DNA of 64,000 nt from Pseudomonas sp. NBRC 111124 (GTDB lineage Bacteria > Pseudomonadota > Gammaproteobacteria > Pseudomonadales > Pseudomonadaceae), in NCBI RefSeq assembly GCF_001320245.1, contig NZ_BCBA01000002.1:62001-126000 (forward strand), in the 5' to 3' direction. The notes under the pieces are model-generated. The model had not been told where the DNA came from, did no database searches, and was given only the letters and a program-made list of their open reading frames with translations. Positions 8,944 to 17,930 of this stretch are shown in pieces. The first letter of the stretch is position 1; each line of letters opens with the position of its first letter. A program made the position numbers and the translations under genes.

Positions 8944-9528
8944 ATGAGGCAGACGCTGTTTATTCTGGCGCTGTTGAGCAGTGCCTCGGCGCTGGCGCAA
9001 TCACCCTCACCGGTCCCGGTAATCAACGACGCCAACATCGACAGTTCCGGCGCCCTGTACCAAGGCAATTTCAGCGTCAACCAGGCTGCCGGCGACCAGC
9101 AGCAACAAGCCAACGCCCGGGCAATCGCCGCAGGCCACGCGGCTACCGCGAACACCCAGATCCGCCAGCGCCAGCAAGCCATCGTAGACCCCAACATGGG
9201 CGCCACCGCCACTATTGGAGGCAGTGCCTTCAGCCATGGCAGCGGCGCACTCGGCGTCAACCAGAGTGCGGGCGCAGCGACCCAGCAGGCCAATGCCCTG
9301 CGCATCAGCATCAGTTCACAACCGCAAAGCATCGATGACAGCGTCCTGTTGCAACAGAACGTGGCGCTGATCAACAGCTCCGATCCATCTGATACCTCAC
9401 CCGGCTATCGCCATGTCACCACCGGTGACCAGGCATTCACCGGTAGCCGCGGGGTCATTCAGCTGAATCAGAGCGCTGGGGTGGGCAACCAGACGGCAAA
9501 CACCCTGAGCGTACGGGTCGCAAACTGA
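8944..9528 (+). CDS. fapB: FapB, minor fibre subunit / nucleator of functional amyloid
   Basis: A 194-residue secreted protein with a signal peptide (about 1-19, ALAQ). Three imperfect amyloid repeats carry the pattern VNQAAGDQQQQANARAI, VNQSAGAATQQANALRI and LNQSAGVGNQTANTLSV, joined by short linkers. FapB is a fibre component, similar in design to FapC, and is thought to nucleate it. The start ATG 8944 lies one base after the fapA stop. No cysteine occurs in the protein, so the C-terminal CxxC reported for some FapB/FapC proteins is absent. Confidence 0.92.
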   Translation: MRQTLFILALLSSASALAQSPSPVPVINDANIDSSGALYQGNFSVNQAAGDQQQQANARAIAAGHAATANTQIRQRQQAIVDPNMGATATIGGSAFSHGSGALGVNQSAGAATQQANALRISISSQPQSIDDSVLLQQNVALINSSDPSDTSPGYRHVTTGDQAFTGSRGVIQLNQSAGVGNQTANTLSVRVAN

Positions 9529-9581
9529 CCCTGCAGGTAACAGGTAAGAACAACACTTAACCTAAAGAACGGAGAAACACC

Positions 9582-11069
9582 ATGAAACCCTCGATGGCAA
9601 TCAAGCCTCTGGTATTCGCAATTGCTGCGGTCATGGCTGTTGCTGCACAAGCGGAGCAAAACGATCGGCGTGGTCACGACAACCACAACAACCACACCCC
9701 ACCGGCCCGTGCGGTACTGACCGATGCCACGGCCAATGCACGCGATGGCCAGACCAGCACCGGTAATACCATCAACAACCAAGGCACCGTCAACGAAGCC
9801 GAGATGAGCAGCTCGGGCGCTGGCGCCAGTGGCAACGTGGGCGTCAACGTGGCGGCCGGTAACGGCAACCAACAGGCCAACGCCTCGGCTATCGCCAACA
9901 CCTCGTCCGACAACGCAGCAATCGACAATAGCTTCGTCTTCGGCACGTCCACTGCCACTGCCCAGATTACCCAGCGCAGCAACGCCAATACGGTCAACAA
10001 CTGGGGCACCCAAAGCTCTGCCGTCATGAGCGGTTCCGCTCAAGGCAGCAGCGGCAACGTGGGCATCAACATTGCTGGCGGCGATCTCAACCAGCAGAAA
10101 AACAGCATGGCCATCGCCAACAATTCCGCAGCAATCGGTGACTCGACCGCTACGGCCTCGGCCAATCAGAATGGCCCTGGCCTGCAGGTGAACAACGCTG
10201 CCGACCGCACCTACCGGGTCGACACGCTGACCTTCACCACCTCCTCGAGCGGTTCGGCCTCGCGCAGCGGCGCATTCGATGCCAGTGTCGACAAAAGTTC
10301 CAGCTCGAGCTACAGCGCTTCGGGTAGCCAGAGTGCCAGCGCCAGCGGATCGAAGAGCAGCAGTTCCAGCGGCTCGACCAGCCTGACCGCCAGCGGCTCC
10401 AACAGCAGCAACTCCAGCGGCAGCAACAGCTCAACCGCCAGTGGTTCCAACAACTGGGCTGCAAACGGCTCTTCCAGCCGCGACCACAGCTCTTCGTCCA
10501 ATACCACGGTCAGCGCCTCGCTCGATGCCAACGTCAATGGCAGCGCTTCGTCGTCGCAAACCGTCGGCAACGTGACCCGTTCGCGCAGCTCCGACTTCGA
10601 CGCAACCTTGGGTGCATCGCTGGATGCATCGATCGACAAGTCCCATGAGTCGTCCAGCAACTCGTCGTTCGACAAGTCGTTCAGCTCGTCCTTCGACAGG
10701 GCCAATGACTCTTCGTATGACCGCAGCCATGACTCGTCCTACGACAAGGCTCGCAATACCTCCTACGAGAAGGCCAACGCATCGGAATGGGCAAAAGCCA
10801 ACGAGTCTGCCTACGAGAAGGCTGGCGAGAAAGCTTCGCAATCGTCGGACAGCATCTCGAAGAGCTTCAGCGAGTCTAGCGAGTATGCCTTGAGCAACAC
10901 CGTGTCGTTCCAAGTGCTGACCCCGACCGGCTGGGCCAACCCTGTGACCAACACCGCCACCCTGAGTGGTTCGGTGAACGGTGGCAGCGGCAACCTGGGC
11001 GTGAACGTGGCAGCGGGTGTAGGCAACCAGCAGAGCAACTCGCTGGCCATCTCCAACACCTCGATGTAA
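9582..11069 (+). CDS. fapC: FapC, major functional-amyloid subunit with very long Ser-rich linker
   Basis: A 495-residue secreted amyloid. The signal peptide spans about 1-24, followed by a His/Asn stretch. Three repeats share the core GNVGVNVAAGNGNQQAN: R1 about 61-108, R2 about 135-182, R3 about 453-494. Linker L1 is short; L2 (about 183-452) is roughly 270 residues, first almost pure Ser/Gly/Ala/Asn (220-330), then seven octads of the form SYDKxxxS (362-417). FapC polymerises outside the cell into the bulk of the biofilm fibre. The protein is about twice as long as the P. fluorescens UK4 form, the extra length being in L2. It contains no cysteine. AACGGAGAAA precedes the ATG. Confidence 0.94.
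   Translation: MKPSMAIKPLVFAIAAVMAVAAQAEQNDRRGHDNHNNHTPPARAVLTDATANARDGQTSTGNTINNQGTVNEAEMSSSGAGASGNVGVNVAAGNGNQQANASAIANTSSDNAAIDNSFVFGTSTATAQITQRSNANTVNNWGTQSSAVMSGSAQGSSGNVGINIAGGDLNQQKNSMAIANNSAAIGDSTATASANQNGPGLQVNNAADRTYRVDTLTFTTSSSGSASRSGAFDASVDKSSSSSYSASGSQSASASGSKSSSSSGSTSLTASGSNSSNSSGSNSSTASGSNNWAANGSSSRDHSSSSNTTVSASLDANVNGSASSSQTVGNVTRSRSSDFDATLGASLDASIDKSHESSSNSSFDKSFSSSFDRANDSSYDRSHDSSYDKARNTSYEKANASEWAKANESAYEKAGEKASQSSDSISKSFSESSEYALSNTVSFQVLTPTGWANPVTNTATLSGSVNGGSGNLGVNVAAGVGNQQSNSLAISNTSM
10665..10832 (+). repeat. Seven imperfect 24-bp tandem repeats inside fapC linker
   Basis: The 168 bp encode seven octapeptides with the consensus S-[FY]-[DE]-[KR]-x-x-x-S (residues 362-417), for example SFDRANDS, SYDRSHDS and SYDKARNT. 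Copy 6 has EW and copy 7 AY in place of SY. The unit alternates aromatic, acidic and basic residues and looks like a slippage-expandable array within an otherwise Ser-rich disordered linker. Confidence 0.8.
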
Positions 11070-11082
11070 CCACTGTGGTCTG

Positions 11083-11109
11083 GAGGCTCCCTTCGGGGAG
11101 CCTCTTTCT
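11083..11109 (+). terminator. Intrinsic terminator/attenuator between fapC and fapD
   Basis: Nine-base-pair stem GAGGCTCCC / GGGAGCCTC closed by a TTCG tetraloop and followed by TTTCT. It starts 13 bp after the fapC stop and ends 29 bp before the fapD start. It should stop much of the transcription, so the structural subunits fapA-C are made in excess over the export genes fapD-F. Confidence 0.8.
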
Positions 11110-11137
11110 AACAAGAAAAAGGCAGGGGGCGTCGAAC

Positions 11138-11818
11138 ATGCGCATTATCGCCTTGGCATTTCTGCTGTGCCTCGCCAGTGTCAGCGAAGCTTCGCAGATG
11201 CCGTTGTCCGTGCTGCCGGGTGGTGCAGTGGTCTACAAACCGGTCCAGAGCATCCGCGAACGCAAGTTCGCCGACCTGGTCCAGCAGAAAACCGATTTCA
11301 GTTGTGGTGCGGCCGCCCTGGCGACCATCCTGCGCCAGGCCTACTGGCTGGATGTGGATGAACACCAGGTGATCGAAGGCATGCTCGCCCACGCCGATGA
11401 GGACCTGGTGCGTACCCAAGGGTTCTCCATGCTCGACATGAAAAAATATGTCGAAAGCCTGGGCATGCGCGCACGTGGCTACAAGGTGGCCCCAGACACC
11501 CTGCCCAGCATTCGCATCCCCGTGGTCGTGCTGATGGACATTCGCGGCTACAAGCACTTTGTGGTCATGCAGAAAGTCGACAGAGGCTGGGTGTACGTCG
11601 GCGACCCGGTACTGGGCCACAAACGCTTCAAGCTCGACGATTTCGTCAAAGGCTGGAACGGCATCATCTTTGCCGTGATCGGCCAGGGCTACGACAAGGG
11701 CAACATCCTGCTCGACCCGCCGCTGCCACTTAGCGCCAAGAACCGCATCAGCAACTTCACCCCGGTTCAGGACGCGGAATTGATCGACTTCGGTTTCATT
11801 CGAAGCGACTTCTTCTAA
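11138..11818 (+). CDS. fapD: FapD, C39-like cysteine protease of the amyloid system
   Basis: A 226-residue protein with a signal peptide (1-18) and a peptidase C39-like papain fold. The catalytic Cys56 lies in TDFSCGAAALATIL, His140 in RGYKHFVV and Asp156 in GDPVLGHKRF. Family C39 domains usually sit on bacteriocin ABC transporters; FapD is a free periplasmic version, needed for fibre export in characterised fap systems, probably acting on FapF or other Fap proteins. The start at ATG 11138 follows AGGCAGGGGG. It is the first gene after the internal terminator. Confidence 0.92.
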   Translation: MRIIALAFLLCLASVSEASQMPLSVLPGGAVVYKPVQSIRERKFADLVQQKTDFSCGAAALATILRQAYWLDVDEHQVIEGMLAHADEDLVRTQGFSMLDMKKYVESLGMRARGYKVAPDTLPSIRIPVVVLMDIRGYKHFVVMQKVDRGWVYVGDPVLGHKRFKLDDFVKGWNGIIFAVIGQGYDKGNILLDPPLPLSAKNRISNFTPVQDAELIDFGFIRSDFF

Positions 11819-11850
11819 CGACTCAGAGCAAGACGTTACGGGAGCACCCC

Positions 11851-12603
11851 ATGAAGACTTCCCTGTGGCTAGCCGTCGTTTGCCTGGCCGCCAGCCTGCC
11901 AACCCATGCAGAAACGTTCAAACCGATCGAACTGAAGGACCAGGAGCTGGCCAGCCTGCGCGGGCGCTACGTGATGCCCGGGCGGATCGTGAGCTTCGGC
12001 ATCGTCATGACCAGCACCTGGCAGAACGCCAATGGCGAAGTCATTGGCGCAACCTCGGCGATGCAGGTTCAGCAGTCGACCATCAAGCCGCAGTTCTACG
12101 TCTCCATGATCGATGAAAAAGGTACCGGCAGCGCTCAGCCCGCCCGTACCGGTACGGGTACGGGTACCGTGACCGGCGGCAGTGGCCTCAACACCACCCA
12201 GGGCGTGACTCAGGTGGTACGTGCGGCCGGTGATTTCAACGCGGCCAACAACGACGTCGATATCAATGTCAGCAAAGGCAACGAAGCGCCGGCAGGACAG
12301 CCCCAGGGGCAGGCCCTGGCTGCAGGCTCCACCTTGACGGGGAGCAATGGCGCAGGCTCGCTGAGCGTGTCGTCCACCGGCGCTGGCGTACAAATGAACA
12401 TCATCGCCAACGGCAACCAGGGCAGTTCAGCGCAAAGCCTGGGCCAGGGTGGGCTGATGCAGAACACCACCCTGCTGGGCGCCAGCAACCGTGTAAGCAA
12501 CCTGACATCACTGAATGTCGTGCTGCGTGACAACGCACCGATGGCCGGTTCCGTGAGCGCTAATCTTGAGCAGCTCAAAGGCCTTCGCAATCTCGGATAC
12601 TGA
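11851..12603 (+). CDS. fapE: FapE, minor fibre-associated secreted protein
   Basis: A 250-residue secreted protein; signal peptide about 1-20. The N-terminal part (QELASLRGRYVMPGRIVSFG) is characteristic of FapE. A Gly/Thr-rich stretch coded by a short GGTACG tandem repeat (about residues 93-110) and Asn/Gln/Ser-rich sequence follow. FapE is found in small amounts in purified fibres and is proposed to help export or cap subunits. GGGAG precedes the ATG. It lies between fapD and fapF with spacings of 32 and 47 bp. Confidence 0.9.
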   Translation: MKTSLWLAVVCLAASLPTHAETFKPIELKDQELASLRGRYVMPGRIVSFGIVMTSTWQNANGEVIGATSAMQVQQSTIKPQFYVSMIDEKGTGSAQPARTGTGTGTVTGGSGLNTTQGVTQVVRAAGDFNAANNDVDINVSKGNEAPAGQPQGQALAAGSTLTGSNGAGSLSVSSTGAGVQMNIIANGNQGSSAQSLGQGGLMQNTTLLGASNRVSNLTSLNVVLRDNAPMAGSVSANLEQLKGLRNLGY

Positions 12604-12650
12604 TCTACGCTCAAGTCTCATCGTATGTAGTCAGAAGGGACGGCTAATCC

Positions 12651-13931
12651 ATGCACCGTTTGTTGACGTTCAGAGCTATCGTTTGCATTACAACATTGGC
12701 CCCGGCCACTCTGCTACAGGCGGCAACCGACCCTCAGGTCGAAGCACTCAAACAGGAACTGATTGCGCTGAAACAGCGCTACGAAGCCCAACAGAACGCA
12801 CTGATGGTCCTGGAACAACGGCTCAAGCAGGTCGAGGAGGCCCCCGCTCAGCCTGCACCGAAGCGCCTGACCAAGTCCCCTGCGGAGGGGGTAAAAGGTG
12901 GCCAGACCGTGGCCACCGGCACGCCAGGCAGCAGCGGCAGCTCCTATGGGCAGTCACTGCAGGACAACTCGGAGCCCGCGCAAAGCGTGTCCAACCTGTA
13001 TGACGAAGCGAGCGGTTTCTTTGGTGGCGGCAAGTTCAGCGTCGAAACCGGGCTGACCTACACCCATTACGATACCCGTGCATTGACCCTCAACGGGTTC
13101 CTGGCACTGGACTCGATTTTCCTGGGCAACATCAACATCGACCGCATCAAGGCCGATAACTGGACCCTGGACCTGACCGCACGCTACAACGTCGACCAAC
13201 GTTGGCAGTTCGACATCAACGTGCCTATCGTGTACCGCGAGTCCACCTACTCGTCCGGCGGGGCAGGCGGGGCCGCCGGGACCACGTCCGATGCCTCGGT
13301 CACTCGCGACCCGACCATCGGCGACGTCAACGTCGGCATCGCCTACAAATTCCTCGATGAGGACGAGACCTGGCCAGATGCCGTGGCCACGCTGCGCGTC
13401 AAGGCACCGACCGGCAAGGACCCGTACGGCATCAAGCTGATCCAGAGCACGGGCAACGACAACCTCGCAGTGCCCGAAGACCTGCCTACCGGCAACGGCG
13501 TCTGGTCGATTTCGCCCGGGCTCTCGCTGGTCAAGACGTTCGACCCGGCCGTGCTGTTTGCCAGCTTGCAATACACCTACAACATGCAGGACTCGTTCAG
13601 CGACATCAGCCCGCAGGTCGACACCAAGGTGGGGGGCGACGTGAAACTGGGCGACTCCTGGCAGGTTGGCGGCGGTATCGCCTTCGCCCTCAACGAGAAG
13701 ATGAGCATGTCGTTCTCGGTGACCGATCAGTTCTCCAGAAAGAGCAAGATCAAACCTGACGGCGGTGACTGGCAGTCGGTGACCAACAGCGACTACAACG
13801 CCGCCAACTTCAACGTCGGCCTGACCTTTGCCGCCACCAACAACCTGACTATCGTGCCGAACTTGTCAATTGGCCTGACAGAAGATGCACCAGACTTTTC
13901 CTTCAGTCTGAAATTCCCGTATTACTTCTGA
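12651..13931 (+). CDS. fapF: FapF, trimeric outer-membrane amyloid secretion channel
   Basis: A 426-residue outer-membrane protein. After a signal peptide (about 1-25), residues 28-63 form a heptad-patterned helix ([20 protein letters not shown]) corresponding to the periplasmic coiled coil. A Pro/Gly/Ser-rich linker with a short helical plug region leads into a beta-barrel from about 107 to the C-terminus, which ends in aromatic FPYYF as porins do. Known FapF structures are trimers of 12-stranded barrels whose plug gates export of FapB/C/E. This is the last gene of the operon; a GC-rich hairpin follows. Confidence 0.93.
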   Translation: MHRLLTFRAIVCITTLAPATLLQAATDPQVEALKQELIALKQRYEAQQNALMVLEQRLKQVEEAPAQPAPKRLTKSPAEGVKGGQTVATGTPGSSGSSYGQSLQDNSEPAQSVSNLYDEASGFFGGGKFSVETGLTYTHYDTRALTLNGFLALDSIFLGNINIDRIKADNWTLDLTARYNVDQRWQFDINVPIVYRESTYSSGGAGGAAGTTSDASVTRDPTIGDVNVGIAYKFLDEDETWPDAVATLRVKAPTGKDPYGIKLIQSTGNDNLAVPEDLPTGNGVWSISPGLSLVKTFDPAVLFASLQYTYNMQDSFSDISPQVDTKVGGDVKLGDSWQVGGGIAFALNEKMSMSFSVTDQFSRKSKIKPDGGDWQSVTNSDYNAANFNVGLTFAATNNLTIVPNLSIGLTEDAPDFSFSLKFPYYF

Positions 13932-13937
13932 CATGCG

Positions 13938-13954
13938 GGGGCGCAGCGCGCCCC
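13938..13954 (+). terminator. Hairpin at the end of the fap operon
   Basis: GGGGCGC-AGC-GCGCCCC, 6 bp after the fapF stop. The stem is strong and the following T content weak (CTCAATT), so termination may be partial; the next gene starts about 100 bp on, same strand. Confidence 0.55.
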
Positions 13955-14055
13955 TCAATTGGTTACCAACCTTGTAGCCAACGGCTTTCCTGGAGTCGGC
14001 CTGTTATCATCGCGCACAAATGTGTGACGATTTCATGGCAAAAAGGAAAGTTTTC

Positions 14056-16260
14056 GTGAAGAACCTGCAAGGCCCACCACGCACCCGGCTTCTCGCCCTG
14101 ACCACACTGGTGCTGGTGATCCCCCTGGTCATGCGTGCCCTGCTAGGCTGGTCCAGCCCGTATGGCTACCTGTCGGACCTGGCGCTGGGCAGCCTGCTGG
14201 TGCTGTTGTTGCAGCGCCGCCCGTGGTGGCTGGCACTGCCGGTGCTGCTGGCCTGGGCTGGATTGTGGGTGGCTTCGGCCGAACTCGTCAGCGCCGTTGG
14301 CAGGCTGCCGAACAGTGCCGACCTGAGTTATCTGTTCGACCCACAATTCATGGAAAACTCCACCGGCGGCGGCCTGGCCCATGCCTGGCTGCCTGCCTTG
14401 CTGGCGGGAGGGCTGCTGGTCTGGCTGGGCAGCGCCTGGCGCAGCCGCAGGCAACCCGGCGCGAAGTTCGCGCGCAAGGCCTGGGCCATCCCGGCGCTGC
14501 TGTTTGCCACGCACTGGGGCAGCCAGTACCTGGCGCCCAGCGACGCCGACCAGTGGCGCCAGTACAACCTTTCCCATCAGTTGCTGTCAGCCGCCGCCGG
14601 CGACCTGCAACGTCACGCCCAGCACTGGGCGGGCCACGCCCCGACGGTGACGCCGCTACCAAGCGCTGGCCTGACCCAGCATGACTTGAGCGGGCAGAAG
14701 CTGCTGGCAGCGCCAGGCGGCGCGCGCAATTTGCTGGTCATCACCCTCGAAGGCATCCCCGGCGCCTATGTGCGCCCCAACCGCCAGGCCCTGCACAGCC
14801 GTTTCGACGAAGACCTGATGCCCAAGCTCAGCCACTGGGCCGAACGCGGCATGAACACCCCGGACTATGTGTTGCACACGCACCAGACCATCCGCGGCCT
14901 GTATGCGATGCTGTGCGGCGACTACGACAAGCTGGCCAACGGCACGCCAAAAGGCGTCGAACTGCTCACCCAGCAGCAGCGCAACCAGGCCTGCCTGCCG
15001 GCACAGCTGCGCCAGGCCGGCTTCACCACCCACTACCTGCAAGGCGCAGGCCTGCGCTTCATGGCCAAGGACCGGATCATGCCGCATATCGGCTTCGACT
15101 CGGTTCACGGGCTGGAGTGGTTCAGCAACAACAACTACCTGGAATTCCCCTGGGGCAAGGATGATCGGGCGTTCTTCGAAGGGGCGCTGGATTATGTCGG
15201 CCAGTTGCGCCAGCAGGACCGCCCGTGGATGCTCACCTTGCTGACCGTCGGCACCCACCAGCCCTACTCCGCCCCGGACGAATACCTGCAGCGCTACGAC
15301 ACCGCCAAGCAAGCGGCGGTCGCCTACCTCGATGACGCGATCGGCGCGTTCCTCGATAACCTCGAACGCCAGGGCGTACTCAAAGACACACTGGTAGTGG
15401 TCACCTCGGATGAATCTCACGGTATCGATGGTGTGCGCCTGGCTTCGTCCTGGGGCTTCAACCTGACCCTGGCGCCGGAGCAGGCCCAACTGCCGCACAT
15501 CAAGAACGGTACCTATGGCCACATCGACCTGGCCACTTCCCTGCTCGACTACTTTGCCCTGCCAATCCCGATCGCGCTCGGTGGGCGCTCGCTGTACCGC
15601 GACTACGACACCGGTCGGGAGATGATTTCGTACACCAACGGCATGCTGCGCTACCACGATGGCAAGGGCATCTTCACCGAATGCGACTTCCAGCAGCGCT
15701 GCCGCCGCTACCAAAGCCCAGGCTTCATCGCCGACCAGGCCAGCTACATCGGCCCCGGTGACGGCACCCTCGGCGCGCAGATGGGTGAGCTGGCCGGAGT
15801 GCTCGACCAGTCCCTGCTGCAAACGCCGCTCAACCTGCGTTACCAGTTCGGCGGCCCGTCCGCCATTCAATTGCAGGCGCGCATTCGTGACGACTGGGCC
15901 GACAACCTGATCGGCGCGCAGTACCTGGAAATGCCCGAGGGCTCGCACACTCGCGTGCGGGTCAAGGTACGCGCACTGGACCCGCAGCATGCGGCCTTTA
16001 TCAAGCTCAAGGCCAAGGAGCTTGAGCAGGATGTACCGCTGGGGCTGCCCGAGGAGATTCAGGTGACCACCGACAAACCGCTGGAGATGGAGTTCGGCTT
16101 CGATAACCCGACCGTGCGCAAGGCGTTTTCCTTCCATTTGCTCGGTTATGGCGGCGGCGAAGTCGAGGTCAGCGATTTCAGCGTGATTACTGCGCTACCG
16201 GGCGAAGAAGAAGCGCCGTTGGAAGACTTGTCTGACGGGCATATCGCGCAATCCAGCTGA
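14056..16260 (+). CDS. LTA-synthase-family membrane sulfatase/phosphotransferase
   Basis: A 734-residue inner-membrane protein with about four N-terminal helices (residues 10-155) and an external alkaline-phosphatase-type catalytic domain. Candidate active-site residues are Glu232 in LEGIPG (metal), Thr275/Thr278 in LHTHQTIRG (nucleophile), GTHQPY (399-404), and Asp452/His455 in TSDESHG. Relatives transfer phosphoglycerol or phosphoethanolamine to lipoteichoic acid, lipid A or glucans; this Gram-negative version has an extra C-terminal beta-rich region of about 150 residues. GTG 14056 with AAGGA at 14043-14047 fits better than ATG 14020. It follows fap on the same strand and abuts the convergent regulator with no spacer. 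Substrate unknown. Confidence 0.82.
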   Translation: MKNLQGPPRTRLLALTTLVLVIPLVMRALLGWSSPYGYLSDLALGSLLVLLLQRRPWWLALPVLLAWAGLWVASAELVSAVGRLPNSADLSYLFDPQFMENSTGGGLAHAWLPALLAGGLLVWLGSAWRSRRQPGAKFARKAWAIPALLFATHWGSQYLAPSDADQWRQYNLSHQLLSAAAGDLQRHAQHWAGHAPTVTPLPSAGLTQHDLSGQKLLAAPGGARNLLVITLEGIPGAYVRPNRQALHSRFDEDLMPKLSHWAERGMNTPDYVLHTHQTIRGLYAMLCGDYDKLANGTPKGVELLTQQQRNQACLPAQLRQAGFTTHYLQGAGLRFMAKDRIMPHIGFDSVHGLEWFSNNNYLEFPWGKDDRAFFEGALDYVGQLRQQDRPWMLTLLTVGTHQPYSAPDEYLQRYDTAKQAAVAYLDDAIGAFLDNLERQGVLKDTLVVVTSDESHGIDGVRLASSWGFNLTLAPEQAQLPHIKNGTYGHIDLATSLLDYFALPIPIALGGRSLYRDYDTGREMISYTNGMLRYHDGKGIFTECDFQQRCRRYQSPGFIADQASYIGPGDGTLGAQMGELAGVLDQSLLQTPLNLRYQFGGPSAIQLQARIRDDWADNLIGAQYLEMPEGSHTRVRVKVRALDPQHAAFIKLKAKELEQDVPLGLPEEIQVTTDKPLEMEFGFDNPTVRKAFSFHLLGYGGGEVEVSDFSVITALPGEEEAPLEDLSDGHIAQSS

Positions 16261-17586
16261 TCAGCGAATCTGGTGCTTGTGCAGCAGCCGGTAGAACGTC
16301 GGCCGCGATACCCCAAGCACCTTCGCGGCAATGCTCATGTTGTTGCTGTGCCGGTCCAGCACATCGCAAAGCGCCTGGCGCTCAGCACGATGCTTGTAGG
16401 CTTCTAGCGTCCCCAGCGGCTGGTCTTCCTGCTCCAGGCCTTGCAGGCCAAGGTCCTGGGCCTCGATTTGGCGCCCTTCGGCCAACACCAGCCCGCGCCT
16501 TACCCGGTTGGCCAGCTCGCGCACGTTACCCGGCCAGTTGTGGCGCCCCATCGCTGCCAGGGCATGATCGCTGAACGACCGTGGCCTGCGGCCGGTTTCC
16601 AGGCTGTAGAAGTGTGAAAAGTGGTTGGCCAGCATCGAGAGGTCGCCATGCCGGTCGCGCAGCGGGGCAGTCATCACCTGCAGCACATTTAACCGATAGT
16701 ATAAGTCTTCGCGAAAGCGCCCCTGTTCGATGGCTTTCTCCAGGTCCATATGGGTTGCCGCCAGTACCCGCACATCGACGGGAATCGGCTGGCTTCCACC
16801 GACCCGCTCGATGTGCTTTTCCTGCAGGAATCGCAGCAAGTTGGCCTGCAGCTCCAGCGGCAGGTCGCCAATTTCGTCGAGGAACAAGGTGCCGCCATGG
16901 GCTGCCTCGATCCGCCCTACCTTGCGCTGGTGGGCACCGGTAAAAGCCCCCTTTTCATGCCCGAACAATTCGGACTGGATCAGGTTTTCAGGTATCGCCC
17001 CACAGTTGATGGCGATAAACGGCATTTCGCTACGCTGAGATTGGCGATGCAGCGTGCGCGCCACCAACTCCTTGCCCGTGCCGCTCTCACCGCGGATGAG
17101 AACGGGGGATTCGGTCGGCGCCAGCTTGCCGAGCAATTTGCGCAGTTCGAGGATTGGCCGGCTGTCACCGAGCAGCTCATGTTCCAGGCCATCCACCCGC
17201 ACCGCACCCTTGCCGCGCAAGCGGGCCATGCCGAAAGCCCGCCCCAGCGTCACCAGCACGCGTGAGAAGTCGAATGGCAAGGTGTGAAAATCGAAAAACC
17301 ACTCGCAGACAAAGTCACCGACATTCTGCATGCGCAACTGCTCGGCATCGAGCACGGCAATCCACTCGGTGTTGCTGCGCTTGATCATGTCCTTGACCGC
17401 GTCGGGATGGCGCAGGTGCGAGGCCTGCAGGCGCAACACACCGATATCGCAACGGTGCTCCAGAGCCTGGTCCAGGCCACAGCTGTAAACCTCCCAGCCG
17501 GCACTCTCAAGGCCAGGTAAAAGACGGTGGCAATCGTCGCAGGGGTCGACGATGAGCAAGCGACGAAGAGCGGCAGTCTCGTGCAT
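16261..17586 (-). CDS. Sigma-54-dependent activator with degenerate receiver (VpsR/FleQ-like)
   Basis: A 441-residue enhancer-binding protein. The N-terminal ~125 residues look like a receiver domain but lack the usual phospho-acceptor pocket: residue 47 onwards reads DIGVLRL with no following active-site Asp. The AAA+ domain has Walker A GESGTGKE (166-173), the sigma-54 contact GAFTGA (213-218) and Walker B GGTLFLDE (231-238). A Fis-type HTH ends the protein (about 410-441). The build matches FleQ/VpsR-type proteins, several of which bind cyclic di-GMP. ATG 17586 has AAGGAA upstream. Nearness to fap and its candidate sigma-54 promoter makes fap a possible target; this is inference. Confidence 0.88.
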   Translation of the reverse strand: MHETAALRRLLIVDPCDDCHRLLPGLESAGWEVYSCGLDQALEHRCDIGVLRLQASHLRHPDAVKDMIKRSNTEWIAVLDAEQLRMQNVGDFVCEWFFDFHTLPFDFSRVLVTLGRAFGMARLRGKGAVRVDGLEHELLGDSRPILELRKLLGKLAPTESPVLIRGESGTGKELVARTLHRQSQRSEMPFIAINCGAIPENLIQSELFGHEKGAFTGAHQRKVGRIEAAHGGTLFLDEIGDLPLELQANLLRFLQEKHIERVGGSQPIPVDVRVLAATHMDLEKAIEQGRFREDLYYRLNVLQVMTAPLRDRHGDLSMLANHFSHFYSLETGRRPRSFSDHALAAMGRHNWPGNVRELANRVRRGLVLAEGRQIEAQDLGLQGLEQEDQPLGTLEAYKHRAERQALCDVLDRHSNNMSIAAKVLGVSRPTFYRLLHKHQIR

Positions 17587-17930
17587 GACCGTTCCTTGGC
17601 GCCAATTGTTGGTTTTTTTCGTTAAAACAGCAAGTTGCGGCGCCGAATTAACAGTAGCAACGAACTTGACGCTGCCCACGACCGTCTGTCTGCCGGATTC
17701 TGCCGGGCCGGAGCCGCTCGGGAATTTTCCTTATTTATTGGCGTCACAGCCGGCGCCGGGAAACAAAAAATGTGTAACCCGCAAAAAATTTACATTATCT
17801 GTGTGACTCCACCCCTGACGTGGAGCATCAGTACGAGTAACCCCGCGCTGCGGATCGCGATAACACCTGAAGCGACGTAGCAGTTACGCGGACCTTATTT
17901 CGATGTTTGGGACCATAGAGAGACCGAACC
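17587..17930. other. 344-bp divergent intergenic region, AT-richer than neighbours
   Basis: Separates the sigma-54 activator (leftward) from the small gene at 17931. It contains A/T runs (TTTTTTT near 17613, AAAAAA near 17766 and 17784) expected of promoter DNA. I see no coding frame, no clear -24/-12 element and no structured RNA here. Confidence 0.5.

Noticed and set aside
12145..12170. Short GGTACG tandem repeat in fapE
   Set aside because: Only about three units coding Gly-Thr; ordinary low complexity within a secreted protein, too short to call a repeat feature.
14656..16137. A 493-codon open frame on the minus strand inside the LTA-synthase-like gene
   Set aside because: Antisense shadow of a well-supported gene, with no ribosome site or recognisable motif.
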